NCBI RefSeq assembly: GCF_022524345.1
Contig: NZ_JAKWJU010000002.1
Coordinates: forward strand, 4,750,501 to 4,814,500
DNA length: 64,000 nucleotides
From: Streptomyces marispadix
Lineage (GTDB): Bacteria; Actinomycetota; Actinomycetes; Streptomycetales; Streptomycetaceae
Reading direction: 5' to 3'
In this document: in pieces, positions 1 to 9,028 of the stretch
Numbering within the stretch: position 1 is the stretch's first letter
How the letters are laid out: each line of letters begins with the position of its first letter
The notes under the pieces: model-generated
Database searches by the model: none
Told to the model about the DNA's origin: nothing
The model's input: only the letters and a program-made list of their open reading frames with translations
Translations under genes and position numbers: made by a program

Positions 1-230
1 CTGCCGGGCGACGACTGCTGGGCGACGACTGACAGATGACGGATGGCGGCTAACGGCTGACGGACGACGGCTAGCGGCTGACGGACGACGACTGACGGAT
101 GACCGATGCCAGATAGCAGATGCCAGATAACAGATGACGGACGACGACTGACGGATGACCGATGACGGCTATCAGATGACAGATAACAGATAACGGAAAT
201 TGACAGCGCATCAGACAGACCCCGGATAAG
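1..230. repeat. Degenerate short-repeat tract
   Basis: The left edge is a run of imperfect short repeats built from GACGGATGAC, CAGATGACAGATAACAG and related words. No reading frame with normal Streptomyces codon use is seen. It lies upstream of the MFS gene that starts at 274 and may be decayed repeat DNA or promoter-proximal spacer. The left boundary is cut by the window. Confidence 0.5.
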
Positions 231-273
231 ACTGACGACCGGCACCGGCCGAACCGGAATCGATGGGACGAAC

Positions 274-1692
274 ATGACCACTGCGGCGCCACACGCCACG
301 CCGGCGGGCTCCAGCAGCCCGCCCAGGCGCAGCTTCCTGCTGATCTACCTGGCGGTCTTCGGGGGATACACGGGTCAGCAGATCCTCACCCCCGTGCTTC
401 CGCCGCTGGCACGTGAACTCTCCCTCAGCGAGTTCCAGTTCGGCATCGTGATGAGCGCGTCCGCCGCCATGGTCGCGCTCGTCAGTCCCTGGTGGGGGCG
501 GCGCAGCGACACCCACGGGCGCAAACCGCTGCTCGTCGTCTCGCTGTTCGGCGCCGCCGCGGGCCTCTTCGCGTTCGCCGTGTCCGCACACCTCGGGCTG
601 CTGGGCACCATCGGCGCGCTCGTCACCTTCGCCCTGCTGCTGGCGACACGCGGCATCGTCTTCGGCGGCGCGCTCGCGGCGCTGCCGGTCGCGGCACAGT
701 CCTACGTGGCCGACGTCACGCCGGACGAGCAGACCCGCGTCAAGGGCATGGCCCGAGTGGGCGCGGCCATCGGCCTCGCGCTGGTCCTCGGTCCCGGACT
801 GGGCGGCGTACTGGCCGACTTCGGCCTGGTCGCCTCGCTCTATCTCGCTCCTGGGCTGATCCTGCTGCCCGCGTTCGCCGTATGGGCGGGGCTGCCCAAG
901 GACGCGCGCTCGAAGGGCCCCAAGTCCAAGGCGCCGAAGCTCAGTCCGCTCGACGAGCGCGTGTGGCCGTTCCTGCTGGCGGGAGTCGGCGTCTATCTCT
1001 CGGTGAGCATGCTTCAGATGAGCGTGGGCTTCCTGCTTCAGGACCGGCTGGGCCTGACGACGCGGGAGACCGCCGAGTGGTCCGGTTACGTACTGCTGGC
1101 CGGCGGTCTGCCCATGCTGCTGGTGCAGGGGGTCGTCATCCCGTTCCTGAAGTGGCGGCCGCTGCGGCTGCTGAGGGTCGGGGTGCCGCTGACGTGCGCC
1201 GCCTTCGTGGTGATGGTCTTCGCGGACAGCCTGCCGGTCTTCTTCGCCGCCACCGTGCTCTCCGGCATGGGCCACAGCCTGGCCATCCCGGGCTACAACT
1301 CCGTACTGAGCCTGCGCGTCGGCGCCGACGAACAAGGGGGCGTGGCGGGCCTGATCTCCGCCACCAACGGCTTCACCCTCGTCCTCGGCCCGCTGGCCGC
1401 GACGGCGCTGTACCAGACGGGCGTCTCGCTGCCGTTCGTCTGCGGTGCGGCGGTGCTCGGCCTGCTCGCCGCGTTCCTCGTGGCGTCCCCGAAGGTGCGG
1501 GACGTGCCGTCGCCGCAGGCCGCCGGGGAGCCGGATGGGGCCGCACTGTCCCCGGAGGAGACCCAGGGGAGCACCGGCGGCGGGTCCGGCGGCGGGTCCG
1601 CCGAGGGGACCGGCAGCGAGGCCGGCGCCCGCGGCGCCGGTACGGCAGTGGCCTCAGACAGCGCCGGGGAGGAGCACACCGACGCGGGATGA
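274..1692 (+). CDS. MFS transporter, DHA1 (drug:H+ antiporter)-like
   Basis: A 472-residue polytopic membrane protein of the major facilitator superfamily, probably an exporter. About twelve hydrophobic segments fill residues 20-400. The motif-A loop between TM2 and TM3 is clear (GRRSDTHGRKPLL, near residues 74-86), and the first helix carries GGYTGQQ. The last 70 residues are a Gly/Ser/Ala/Glu-rich cytoplasmic tail with GGGSGGGS, longer than usual. The ATG start precedes good N-terminal codon use (short polar stretch, then TM1). The substrate cannot be told from sequence. The next gene on the same strand is an amino-acid permease, 316 bases away. Confidence 0.85.
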   Translation: MTTAAPHATPAGSSSPPRRSFLLIYLAVFGGYTGQQILTPVLPPLARELSLSEFQFGIVMSASAAMVALVSPWWGRRSDTHGRKPLLVVSLFGAAAGLFAFAVSAHLGLLGTIGALVTFALLLATRGIVFGGALAALPVAAQSYVADVTPDEQTRVKGMARVGAAIGLALVLGPGLGGVLADFGLVASLYLAPGLILLPAFAVWAGLPKDARSKGPKSKAPKLSPLDERVWPFLLAGVGVYLSVSMLQMSVGFLLQDRLGLTTRETAEWSGYVLLAGGLPMLLVQGVVIPFLKWRPLRLLRVGVPLTCAAFVVMVFADSLPVFFAATVLSGMGHSLAIPGYNSVLSLRVGADEQGGVAGLISATNGFTLVLGPLAATALYQTGVSLPFVCGAAVLGLLAAFLVASPKVRDVPSPQAAGEPDGAALSPEETQGSTGGGSGGGSAEGTGSEAGARGAGTAVASDSAGEEHTDAG

Positions 1693-2008
1693 CGGGGCGC
1701 CGGGACGACCGCCCCGGCCCTGAAAGCCCTGAGCGGCCCCGGCCCCGGCCCTGACCCCGGCCCTGACCGTCCGACCCGAACCGTAGCCCCGGCCCGGACC
1801 GTGCTCGGCCCGAACTCGACCCGTGCACCCTGCCCGTTCGCCGACAGAAAGCCCGGAAGCCCGAAGCCAGAAGCCGCGAACGGCCGCCCGCCGAGCCGCA
1901 GTTCACGGCGAACCACAGCTCCGGCTTCAGCCACCACCGGTGGCCCGGTCGCCACCCGGCGACGCGAGGCCGCCCGTTCGCTCTGCCATCACTCACAGGG
2001 GGAGACCC
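1693..2008. other. Intergenic spacer with CCCCGGCCCTGA repeats
   Basis: A 316-base gap between the MFS and APC permease genes. Its first 90 bases contain several copies of CCGGCCCTGA/CCCCGGCCC words in tandem. The end carries the ribosome binding site CAGGGGGAGACCC of the permease gene. I see no convincing gene in it; frames that remain open show poor codon use. Confidence 0.5.
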
Positions 2009-3724
2009 ATGTCCGCACCGCCCTTGGACCACCGCCCGCCCGCCGGCGTCCCACGTCAGACGGGAGAGACCGGCCTCCGCAAGGAGCTCGGCTTCTGGAG
2101 CCTCACCGGAGTCGCCTTCGGCGGGATGATCGGTTCCGGCTGGCTGTTCGGCGCGTACTACGCGGCCCAAGGAGCGGGCCCCGCCGCGCTGTTCTCCTGG
2201 CCGCTGGCAGGCGGTGCGCTGATCCTCGTCGGCATGGTGCTGGTGCAGCTCGGTGCCACGCGGCCGCAGGCGGGCGGCATGGTGCGCTGGCCCATGCAGG
2301 CGGGCGGTCCCGTCGTGGGAGCGGTCATCAGCTGGGGCGTGCTGCTGGCCGTCACCAGCGCGCTCGCCGCGGAGTCGTCGGCGATCGTCCAGTACGCCGA
2401 GCGCTACATACCCGGCGTCTACGACCACGGCGCCCTGACGGCGAAGGGCACCCTCGTCGCCGTCGTGCTGCTGGGCGCCCTGGTGCTGCTCAACTGGTTC
2501 GGAGTGGCGCTGTTCGCGAAGGTCAACCTCCTGCTGACGGTGGTCAAGACGGCGGTGCCGCTGCTGACCATCACCGCGCTGCTGCTGTCCGGCTTCCACA
2601 CCGGCAACATCGAGGCGGGCGGCGGCTGGGCGCCGTACGGCTGGCCCGCCATGCTCAGCGTCGTCGCGACCGCGGGCATCATCTACTCCATGAACGGGTT
2701 CGGCGCTGCCGTCGAACTCTCCGGCGAGGCCCGCGATCCGCGCCGCGACCTGCCCCGCGCGGTCATCATGTCGATCACGCTCGTCGTCGTGCTCTACATG
2801 CTGCTGCAACTGGTCTTCCTGCTCGCCGTGCCCGAAGGCCGCCTCGGCGACGGCTGGCAGGGCGTCAACCTCTCCTCCCCCTACGGGCAGCTCGCGCTCG
2901 CCCTGGACCTGGGCTGGCTGGCGACCGTCATCTACGCCGACGCCGTGATCTCACCGGCGGGCGCCGTCTCGGTGTTCGTCGCCTCCGGCGCCCGCGAGAC
3001 CTACGCCACGGCGCGCAACGGCGTGCTGCCCCGCTCCGTCGCCGTCATCCACGGCCCGTCCGGCGTGCCGAGGCGCGCGATGCTCGGCAACTTCGTGATC
3101 AGCGTGCTCTTCCTGGTGCCGTTCCGCGGCTGGCAGGACCTCATCACCGTCGTCGGCGTGCTGTCGCTGCTGGGTTATTCGGCGTGCGCCGTGGCCGCCG
3201 GGACCTTCCGCGCCAGTGACGGCGTCGTCCATGCGACGTGGACGCTGCCGGGGCTGCGCTGGATCGCACCGGCGAGCTTCGTGGTCTCCACCGGACTGAT
3301 CCACTGGGCGGGCTGGGACCACCTGCGCATCGCCCTCCCGATGGCCGCCTCGGGCGTGCTGATCTTCGCCGTAAGGCACCGCCTGCGGCCCGGCCTGGGA
3401 CGTGAACTGGCCCTGGGCGCCTGGCTGCTGGGCTATCTGGCCGCGCTCTATCTGGTCTCCTGGGCGGGCAGCTTCGGCGGTTCCGGCTGGCTGGCGGCCC
3501 CCTGGGACTCCGTCGCGGCCGCCGCCATGGGGCTCGCCGTCTACTACTGGGGTGTCCGCTCCGGCGGCGCCTACCAGGCAAGCCAGGCCGGGAGCGTGAA
3601 GCGTTCCCACGAGGCGGAGACGGACGCCGCGGGCGGCGGCGCGGAAGGCACGTCGCCGAAGGGCACGTCGCCCGGGGGCGAGTCGCCGGAGGCGCCGGGC
3701 ACGTCACCGGAAGCGGCCGGATGA
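2009..3724 (+). CDS. APC-family amino acid permease
   Basis: A 571-residue inner-membrane transporter of the amino acid-polyamine-organocation superfamily. The N-terminal signature GVAFGGMIGSGWLFGAYYAA (TM1, with the unwound G-rich turn) and about twelve further hydrophobic segments support this, as does NGFGAAVELSGEARDPRRD in the TM6-7 region. The open frame extends upstream to 1823, but I place the start at ATG 2009 because GGGGGAGACCC precedes it and the upstream part is Arg/Pro-rich spacer. The C-terminal 55 residues are a low-complexity Ser/Gly/Glu/Pro tail with repeated GTSP units. The next gene encodes an ATP-grasp ligase, so the pair may handle an amino acid or small peptide; that link is inference from order only. 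Confidence 0.85.
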   Translation: MSAPPLDHRPPAGVPRQTGETGLRKELGFWSLTGVAFGGMIGSGWLFGAYYAAQGAGPAALFSWPLAGGALILVGMVLVQLGATRPQAGGMVRWPMQAGGPVVGAVISWGVLLAVTSALAAESSAIVQYAERYIPGVYDHGALTAKGTLVAVVLLGALVLLNWFGVALFAKVNLLLTVVKTAVPLLTITALLLSGFHTGNIEAGGGWAPYGWPAMLSVVATAGIIYSMNGFGAAVELSGEARDPRRDLPRAVIMSITLVVVLYMLLQLVFLLAVPEGRLGDGWQGVNLSSPYGQLALALDLGWLATVIYADAVISPAGAVSVFVASGARETYATARNGVLPRSVAVIHGPSGVPRRAMLGNFVISVLFLVPFRGWQDLITVVGVLSLLGYSACAVAAGTFRASDGVVHATWTLPGLRWIAPASFVVSTGLIHWAGWDHLRIALPMAASGVLIFAVRHRLRPGLGRELALGAWLLGYLAALYLVSWAGSFGGSGWLAAPWDSVAAAAMGLAVYYWGVRSGGAYQASQAGSVKRSHEAETDAAGGGAEGTSPKGTSPGGESPEAPGTSPEAAG

Positions 3725-3794
3725 CGCCCCTGCGGGACACCGCACCCGCGACACTTCCGTAGGCACGACCGAGGACGGACGAGGGAGAGCCGCG

Positions 3795-5204
3795 ATGTCC
3801 GAACAGCCCCAGCAGCCGCAGCAGTTCGACCCGCCGCGCGACTCCGTGCGTACGGATCGGCCCGTGCGTGAGGACCGGCCCGCAGGCACGGAAGGAGAAC
3901 GTACGGAAGGCGATCGCACGGAGGGCGAACGCGTGGAGCCCGGCGCAGGCACCGGTCCGCATCGGGGCTATGTGGCGATCGTCGACACGTACCACCCGAC
4001 GCGGCGGCTCATCCCCGAGTTCGCCAAGGCCGGTTACGAGTGCGTGCGCGTACAGAGCGGCCCCGAGGTCCCGGAGGCCTTCCGCAGGGCGCTGAATCTG
4101 GACGACTACGCGGACAACATCGTCCACGACGGCGACCTGGAGGAGACCGTCCGTGCGCTGGCCGCCTACCGGCCGGTGGCAGTCGTGCCCGGAGGCGAAC
4201 ACGGCGTGGAGTTCGCCGACCGGCTCAGTGAACGGATGGGCCTCGCCTCCAACGGCACCCGGCACAGCGCGGCACGCCGCGACAAGTACACGATGATCGA
4301 GACGGTCAAGGCGGCCGGGGTCGCCGGCGCGGCTCAACTCCTCGTCCCCGACGAGGAGTCACTGCGCCGCTGGCACGAGCGGCTCGGCCGCCGCGTCGTC
4401 GTCAAACCGCTCAGCAGCGGCGGCGGCGACGGGGTGTTCTTCTGCGACACCCCGGACCAGTCCGCCGAGGCGTACCGCACGCTGCTGGGCGCCGAGCACA
4501 TCTACGGAGGGCACAACGAGGGCGTCGTGGCCCAGGAGTATCTGCGCGGCGCCGAGTACATCGTCGACACCGTCAGCCGGGACGGCAGGCACCGCGTCTG
4601 CGACATCTGGCGCACGACGCGGCTCTCGGCCAACGGCGTGCTCGATCTGTGCGACGCCATCCACTCCGTGCCGCGCTCGTCCCGGGCGGGCCGAGTGCTG
4701 GCCGAGTACGCCGAGTCGGTACTCGACGCCCTCGGCATCCGCCACGGCCCCGGCCATCTGGAGGTCAAACTGACGCCGGAGGGCCCGCGTCTGGTCGAGA
4801 TGGGCGCACGCATCGCGGGCGGAGAGATCCCGCACTACGCGGAACTGGCGCTCGGCGAGTCCCAACTCGGCTGGACGGCCCTCGCCTACGCCGACCCGGA
4901 CCGCTTCCACGCCGAATACGGCCGTGAGTACCGAGTGCGGCATCACTTCGCCTCGGTCGCGATGATCTCTCCCGTGGAGGGCACCCTGCGGCGATACCGC
5001 CACCTCGATAAGCTCCAGCAGCTCGAAAGCCTCCACGACATCCGCACCCTGGTGGCCCCCGGCTCCCCGATCCGCCCCACCGTCAACGACCTGACGTATC
5101 CGCTTATCGTCAATCTGCGCCACGAGGTCAAGGAGACCGTCCTCCGCGACGCGGGCACGGTCCGCTATCTCGACGGGGAGAGCTTCTACGAGCTGGAGGA
5201 CTGA
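3795..5204 (+). CDS. ATP-grasp domain carboxylate-amine ligase
   Basis: A 469-residue enzyme of the ATP-grasp superfamily, which forms amide bonds through an acyl-phosphate. A disordered N-terminus rich in EGERTEGDRTEGE repeats (residues 1-55) precedes a pre-ATP-grasp Rossmann-like domain. The ATP-grasp fold follows, with RRDKYTMIETVKAAGV, VVVKPLSSGGGDGVFF (nucleotide-binding loop) and the metal-binding segment HLEVKLTPEGPRLVEMGARIAGG-like at about residues 315-340. The layout resembles L-amino-acid ligases (BacD/TabS/YwfE type) rather than purine-pathway enzymes. The start ATG has GAGGGAGAGCC upstream. With the amino acid permease just upstream it could make or modify a dipeptide or amino-acid conjugate (inference). 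Confidence 0.8.
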   Translation: MSEQPQQPQQFDPPRDSVRTDRPVREDRPAGTEGERTEGDRTEGERVEPGAGTGPHRGYVAIVDTYHPTRRLIPEFAKAGYECVRVQSGPEVPEAFRRALNLDDYADNIVHDGDLEETVRALAAYRPVAVVPGGEHGVEFADRLSERMGLASNGTRHSAARRDKYTMIETVKAAGVAGAAQLLVPDEESLRRWHERLGRRVVVKPLSSGGGDGVFFCDTPDQSAEAYRTLLGAEHIYGGHNEGVVAQEYLRGAEYIVDTVSRDGRHRVCDIWRTTRLSANGVLDLCDAIHSVPRSSRAGRVLAEYAESVLDALGIRHGPGHLEVKLTPEGPRLVEMGARIAGGEIPHYAELALGESQLGWTALAYADPDRFHAEYGREYRVRHHFASVAMISPVEGTLRRYRHLDKLQQLESLHDIRTLVAPGSPIRPTVNDLTYPLIVNLRHEVKETVLRDAGTVRYLDGESFYELED

Positions 5205-5239
5205 CGGGGGCGGGGGCGGAGGCGGGCCCGTCGCGCGGG

Positions 5240-5842
5240 TCAGAAGTTGAGATATCTCTGGAGCGTCAGGGGCTCCTCGCGGTCCTCGACGTGGACCCGG
5301 GCCCGGAGGTTGAACATGCCCCAGGCCGAGGTCCGCAGCTCGAAGTTGGTCGCCCGGTCCGTGACGGTGCGTACCGGATCGTAGAAGGTCGGATGAAGGT
5401 GGTAGACGACCTTGGTGACCCGGTCCAGGTCCCTGTCGTCTCCTTCGAGGAAGACGTGGACGCGGTGGTACCGGTAGTTCTCCCGGTCCAGCGACTTGTC
5501 GCGGCGCGCCGTATGAGCCACATAGATCTGGGGGCCGGGCTCGTCGGAGTCCGCGGCGTCCGCGGAGTCCGCGGAGGCTGTTTCGGACCCTGCGGGCACC
5601 AGCTCCGTGTTCAGCAACGGCTGTGCACCGGGCCGCGGTTCGGGCCCTGAGGGGTGCTGCGGCGACGATGGGGGCAGCCGGATGATTCCCCCGGGACCTT
5701 CGTACTCGAAGGGATCGCCTTGCTCGACGCGGGTGTTGACGGATTCGACGAACCGCCGCAGCGGCCTCCGCAGCCTGTACGCCGCCGCCGCGATGAACAC
5801 CGGCCATATCAGGCTCTGTAAGAGCGGTATCCAGTCCTTCAT
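5240..5842 (-). CDS. Membrane-anchored pYEATS-domain protein
   Basis: A 200-residue protein. Residues 5-25 are one hydrophobic anchor (LLQSLIWPVFIAAAAYRL), followed by a basic stretch, a Pro-rich linker, and a C-terminal domain of about 85 residues. That domain contains HLHPTFYDPVRTVTDRAT and FELRTSAWGMFNLRARVHV, which match the YEATS-type immunoglobulin fold (HPTF and WG.F positions) in its prokaryotic pYEATS form. Eukaryotic YEATS domains read acylated lysines; bacterial ones are little studied and often sit in membrane or signalling contexts. I start at ATG 5842 because GGGGGGACTT lies just before it; the open frame continues ten codons further. The gene is convergent with the ATP-grasp gene, 35 bases away. 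Confidence 0.7.
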   Translation of the reverse strand: MKDWIPLLQSLIWPVFIAAAAYRLRRPLRRFVESVNTRVEQGDPFEYEGPGGIIRLPPSSPQHPSGPEPRPGAQPLLNTELVPAGSETASADSADAADSDEPGPQIYVAHTARRDKSLDRENYRYHRVHVFLEGDDRDLDRVTKVVYHLHPTFYDPVRTVTDRATNFELRTSAWGMFNLRARVHVEDREEPLTLQRYLNF

Positions 5843-5925
5843 CAAGTCCCCCCGAAAGCCCGGTCGTTCCATGTGCGCCCCGTCATCCGCCGCGCAGCGG
5901 CCGACTCACTACGCAGGAGATGACG

Positions 5926-6507
5926 TCATCCGCCGGACCCGGAGGTCTTGGACGTCTGCTGCTTCTTCCGCTGCCGGTAGTCGGCGGCCTTGCGCTTGTT
6001 GCCGCACTCGGCCATACCGCACCATCTGCGGGCGCCGGAGCGGGACAGGTCGACGAAGAGGCGCGTGCAGTCGGAGCCGGCGCACTCCTTGGTGCGCCGG
6101 ATGTGCCGGGAGCTGAGCAGGTCGATGGCGTCGCGCGCCACGGCGCCCAGCACCTCGTCGACGCCGCCGAGCCGGGTCAGAGCGCCCTGGGCGTTCATCT
6201 GCAGCTTCGGCAGCGGAAGCCGTGCGGCGTCGTTGACCCGGGCGAGGTCCTCCTCGGTGCCCGTGGCCGCCTCCTGGCCCGGCAGCCAGGCCCATACGAG
6301 CCCGTAGACCGATTCGCGAAGGCGCCGCACCCGGTCGAGATCGTGACCGTCCAAGTGCCCCGGGTCGTCGACGAGTTCGGCTTCCGCGATCCACTGCCTG
6401 AGCGCGTCGGGCGAGTCCAGCAGCTCGGTGTGGGCGCTGCGGCGCCACAGCTTCGTTCCGGCTAGGTCGAGGCAGGACCGGCCGCTCACGAAGACGAAAT
6501 CACTCAC
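5926..6507 (-). CDS. CGNR zinc-finger / ABATE-domain regulator
   Basis: A 193-residue protein with an N-terminal ABATE (putative stress-induced regulator) domain and a C-terminal zinc finger with the spacing C-x5-C ... CGMAECGNK. This is the CGNR family, here with K in place of the final R, followed by a basic tail (RQRKKQQ) fit for DNA contact. Members are assumed to be transcription regulators. The open frame runs to 6981, but the upstream part lacks family similarity and has poor codon use. I choose GTG 6507 (VSDFVFVSG), where the domain begins. No clear Shine-Dalgarno is seen, so the transcript could be leaderless. Confidence 0.75.
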   Translation of the reverse strand: MSDFVFVSGRSCLDLAGTKLWRRSAHTELLDSPDALRQWIAEAELVDDPGHLDGHDLDRVRRLRESVYGLVWAWLPGQEAATGTEEDLARVNDAARLPLPKLQMNAQGALTRLGGVDEVLGAVARDAIDLLSSRHIRRTKECAGSDCTRLFVDLSRSGARRWCGMAECGNKRKAADYRQRKKQQTSKTSGSGG

Positions 6508-6979
6508 GTGACCATACTGACAGGTGACGGGCGCTGCTGTCGATGGCGTGCGGATGGCCGCGCGGTCCTGTGCAGGGCCCCGAGCGGACGTCCCGGGGAG
6601 GCCCGTGTGCGGGGGCTCACCGGCATGGCTATGGGTCCAGTCGACGTCACCGGTCAGACCCGTGATGTGTTCCGGGGTCCGTCCTTCCGCGGGAGAGGCC
6701 GCGTACGCCCGGGTGCCGCTGTGTCGACCGGCGACTACGTGCGTACATACCGCAGTTGGACGGTGGGCGGCGTCGAACGCCAGTGACGGCGCGCCGGGCA
6801 GACGGTTGCCGCAGACGGCGAACGAAGCCCAAATCGTCACCCCCTTGACCGGTGACTGGTGCCTGGCTAATCTGCCGCTGGCATCCCGGCGAGAGGGCTC
6901 CCCGGCTTCCTCCGCCCGCTGTCTCCGCTTCGCCCTCAGGGCCGCCCGGCTCTGAGCAGTGCCCCTCAGGAAGCAGGCC
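6508..6979. other. Intergenic region between divergent genes
   Basis: A 472-base region between the CGNR regulator (leftward) and the DinB-type gene (rightward). It has no frame with convincing codon bias. It must hold promoters for both sides; I see no strong dyad operator. Confidence 0.4.
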
Positions 6980-7444
6980 ATGGACCAGAACGAGTACCTC
7001 TACTTCTTGCGCCGCGCGTTCGACGGCATGATCAATGCGCTGGAGGAGCTCGGCGACGAACTCGCCAACGTCGAGCCGTCCCCGGGCAGGACCAACAGCG
7101 CCTACGCGATCGCTTATCACTGCACGGCCGTGGCCGATTACTGGATCGGCCACATCGTCGCCGGCAGGCCCGTCGACCGGGACCGCGACTCGGAGTTCGC
7201 CGCCCGGGGGACCGTTGCGGAGCTGAAGCGCGGCCTCGATCCCCTCTTCGACCGGTTGCGCGACGATCTGCGCCGCGCCGGAGGGCGGACGCTGCCGCGC
7301 AATGCGCCGCCTCCTTCGTACGAGGGGCCGGACCGCAGGCTCACTTCCGTAGGTGTGCAACTGCATGTCCTGGAGGAACTGGCCCAGCATCACGGCCAGA
7401 TAGAGATCACCAGGGACACCCTCCTGGACGGAGCGGGGCGATGA
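6980..7444 (+). CDS. DinB-fold (DUF664-like) putative metal-dependent protein
   Basis: A 154-residue all-helical protein of the DinB / mycothiol-transferase-like superfamily. Its putative metal ligands are histidines in AYHCTAVADYW and in the C-terminal LEELAQHHGQIEI helix. In actinobacteria many such proteins bind Zn or Ni and some use mycothiol. ATG 6980 is preceded by AGGAAGCAGG; an in-frame GTG seven codons earlier is possible. Its stop overlaps the next start (ATGA at 7441), so it is translationally coupled to the aminotransferase gene. A shared role is likely, but the substrate is unknown. Confidence 0.75.
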   Translation: MDQNEYLYFLRRAFDGMINALEELGDELANVEPSPGRTNSAYAIAYHCTAVADYWIGHIVAGRPVDRDRDSEFAARGTVAELKRGLDPLFDRLRDDLRRAGGRTLPRNAPPPSYEGPDRRLTSVGVQLHVLEELAQHHGQIEITRDTLLDGAGR

Positions 7445-8706
7445 AACGCACGGCGCGTCCCGAGGGCGGCCCCGCCGCCGGTCATGGCGGCGTCCCTCTC
7501 CGCGTCCCGGGATTCGACGACCTCGACCGGAGCTGGCTGCGCAGCCGTCCCGGCGTCAAGTGGCGCCGCGTGGAAGGCGGCGACCTGCCCGCATGGGTCG
7601 CCGACATGGACTTCCCGATCCCCCCGGCGGTGGCCGGAGCACTCCAAGAGGCCGTCGCACACGGCGACTTGGGGTATCCCGACTGGACCGGCGGCAGCCC
7701 GCTGCGCGAGGCGTTCGCCCGCCGCATGGCGTCACGCTACGGCTGGGAGGCGTCCTCTTCCCGCGTACGCGAGCAGACGGATCTCATCCAGTGCCTCCAG
7801 CTCATCCTGCATCTGGCCACCTCGCCGGGGGACGCCGTGGCCGTGCAGACCCCCAACTACCCGCCGTTCCTGGCCACCCTCAGAACGATGCAGCGGCCCG
7901 CCGTGCCGGTGCCGATGACGGACGTGCCGATGACGGACGTGCCGACGGCAGGCGACGGCCGGGGAAGCCGCATCGACATGGCGGCGCTCGCCGACGGAGT
8001 CGCCCGTCACGGCTGCAAGGTCCTGCTGCTGGTCAACCCCCACAATCCGACGGGCACGGTGCTGACGAGGGACGAACTCCACGAGATCGCCGCCGTGGCA
8101 CGCCGCCGTGATCTGCTGGTCGTCAGCGACGAGATCCACTCAGAACTCACCCATGAGCCGCACCGGTTCGTCCCCTTCGCATCGCTCTCTCCGGACGCCG
8201 CCGCCCGCACGGTCACGATCACCTCCGCGACCAAGGCGTTCAACCTCGCCGGACTGCGCTGCACCGTCACCCACTACGGACCTGACCGACTGCTGGCGGT
8301 ACGGGACGCGCAGCCGCCGGATCTCTACGGCACCGTCTCCAATCTCGGCGTCACAGGCACCCGGGCGGCCTGGCTCCACGGAGACGCCTGGCAGAAGCAG
8401 CTCCTCACCGTCCTCGACCGGAACCGCCGCCGCGTACACGACGTGCTGCGCGAACGACTGCCCGCGCTGCGCCATCGACTCCCCGAAGCCACCTACTTCA
8501 CCTGGATCGACGCCCGCGCACTGCGGCTCGCGGAGGACCCCGTGGGATTCGTGCGGCGCCACGGCGGCGTCCTCCTCGACGGCGGCGCGCCCTTCGGCAC
8601 CGGGTCCGAGCAGTATCTGCGGCTCAACTTCGCTACGTCCGCGGACGTACTGGAAGGAATCCTCGACGGCGTGGTCAACGCCCTGGCCACGCCACCCGCG
8701 GGCTGA
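7441..8706 (+). CDS. MalY/PatB-like PLP aminotransferase / C-S beta-lyase
   Basis: A 421-residue fold-type I PLP enzyme. The early segment WVADMDFPIPPAV is the hallmark of the MalY/PatB branch (cystathionine beta-lyase-like). NPHNPTGTV gives the Asn that contacts PLP, VVSDEIHSEL carries the Asp that contacts the pyridine nitrogen, and ITSATKAFNLAGLRC holds the Schiff-base Lys. The C-terminal YLRLNFA carries the carboxylate-binding Arg. An insertion near residues 155-175 contains a duplicated PMTDVPMTDV unit. It is coupled to the upstream DinB-fold gene by a four-base overlap. It probably cleaves a thioether such as cystathionine or a mycothiol-derived conjugate; the choice is inference. Confidence 0.85.
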   Translation: MKRTARPEGGPAAGHGGVPLRVPGFDDLDRSWLRSRPGVKWRRVEGGDLPAWVADMDFPIPPAVAGALQEAVAHGDLGYPDWTGGSPLREAFARRMASRYGWEASSSRVREQTDLIQCLQLILHLATSPGDAVAVQTPNYPPFLATLRTMQRPAVPVPMTDVPMTDVPTAGDGRGSRIDMAALADGVARHGCKVLLLVNPHNPTGTVLTRDELHEIAAVARRRDLLVVSDEIHSELTHEPHRFVPFASLSPDAAARTVTITSATKAFNLAGLRCTVTHYGPDRLLAVRDAQPPDLYGTVSNLGVTGTRAAWLHGDAWQKQLLTVLDRNRRRVHDVLRERLPALRHRLPEATYFTWIDARALRLAEDPVGFVRRHGGVLLDGGAPFGTGSEQYLRLNFATSADVLEGILDGVVNALATPPAG

Positions 8707-9028
8707 GCGTCCGCTCCCGGCGGCTGCCGCGTCTCAGTCTGTGGCTTCCGTGCGGTGAGCGGCCGTCGAGCCATCGCGGCAATGGGCCGCCGGGTCCTCG
8801 CGGCAGCCGCTCACCAGCACCGTCCACCCCGCTCTTCAGCCTCATCGACGACCGCGAAGCGGTCCCCGTCAGCGTCGCCGCATTCGCCATCGCTGCCGGC
8901 ACCTGACTGACAGGTGACGGCCAGACCGCGGCCGCCCTCATCGCCATCACCACCTCGTCCGGTGATGCCCCCTGCCCGAGTGCGCCCCCTTCCGGGCCCC
9001 GAGCCCGCCACACCCCCTGAGGAATCCC
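8707..9028. other. Intergenic spacer
   Basis: A 322-base gap between the aminotransferase and the following MFS gene, same direction. It contains no convincing gene. I see no perfect long hairpin, so whether the MFS gene is co-transcribed is open. Confidence 0.35.

Noticed and set aside
1..230. CRISPR-like array
   Set aside because: The repeated words are short and irregular, the spacing is not constant, there are no unique spacers, and no cas gene is near.
211..1335. Long antisense reading frame opposite the MFS gene, and similar ones opposite most genes
   Set aside because: In high-GC DNA the antiphase frame of a real gene stays open. The translations are Arg/Gln/His-rich with no domains and no ribosome binding site.
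3795..5204. Biosynthetic gene cluster around the ATP-grasp ligase
   Set aside because: Only the ligase and a permease are adjacent; no further tailoring or peptide genes are present, so a cluster is not supported.
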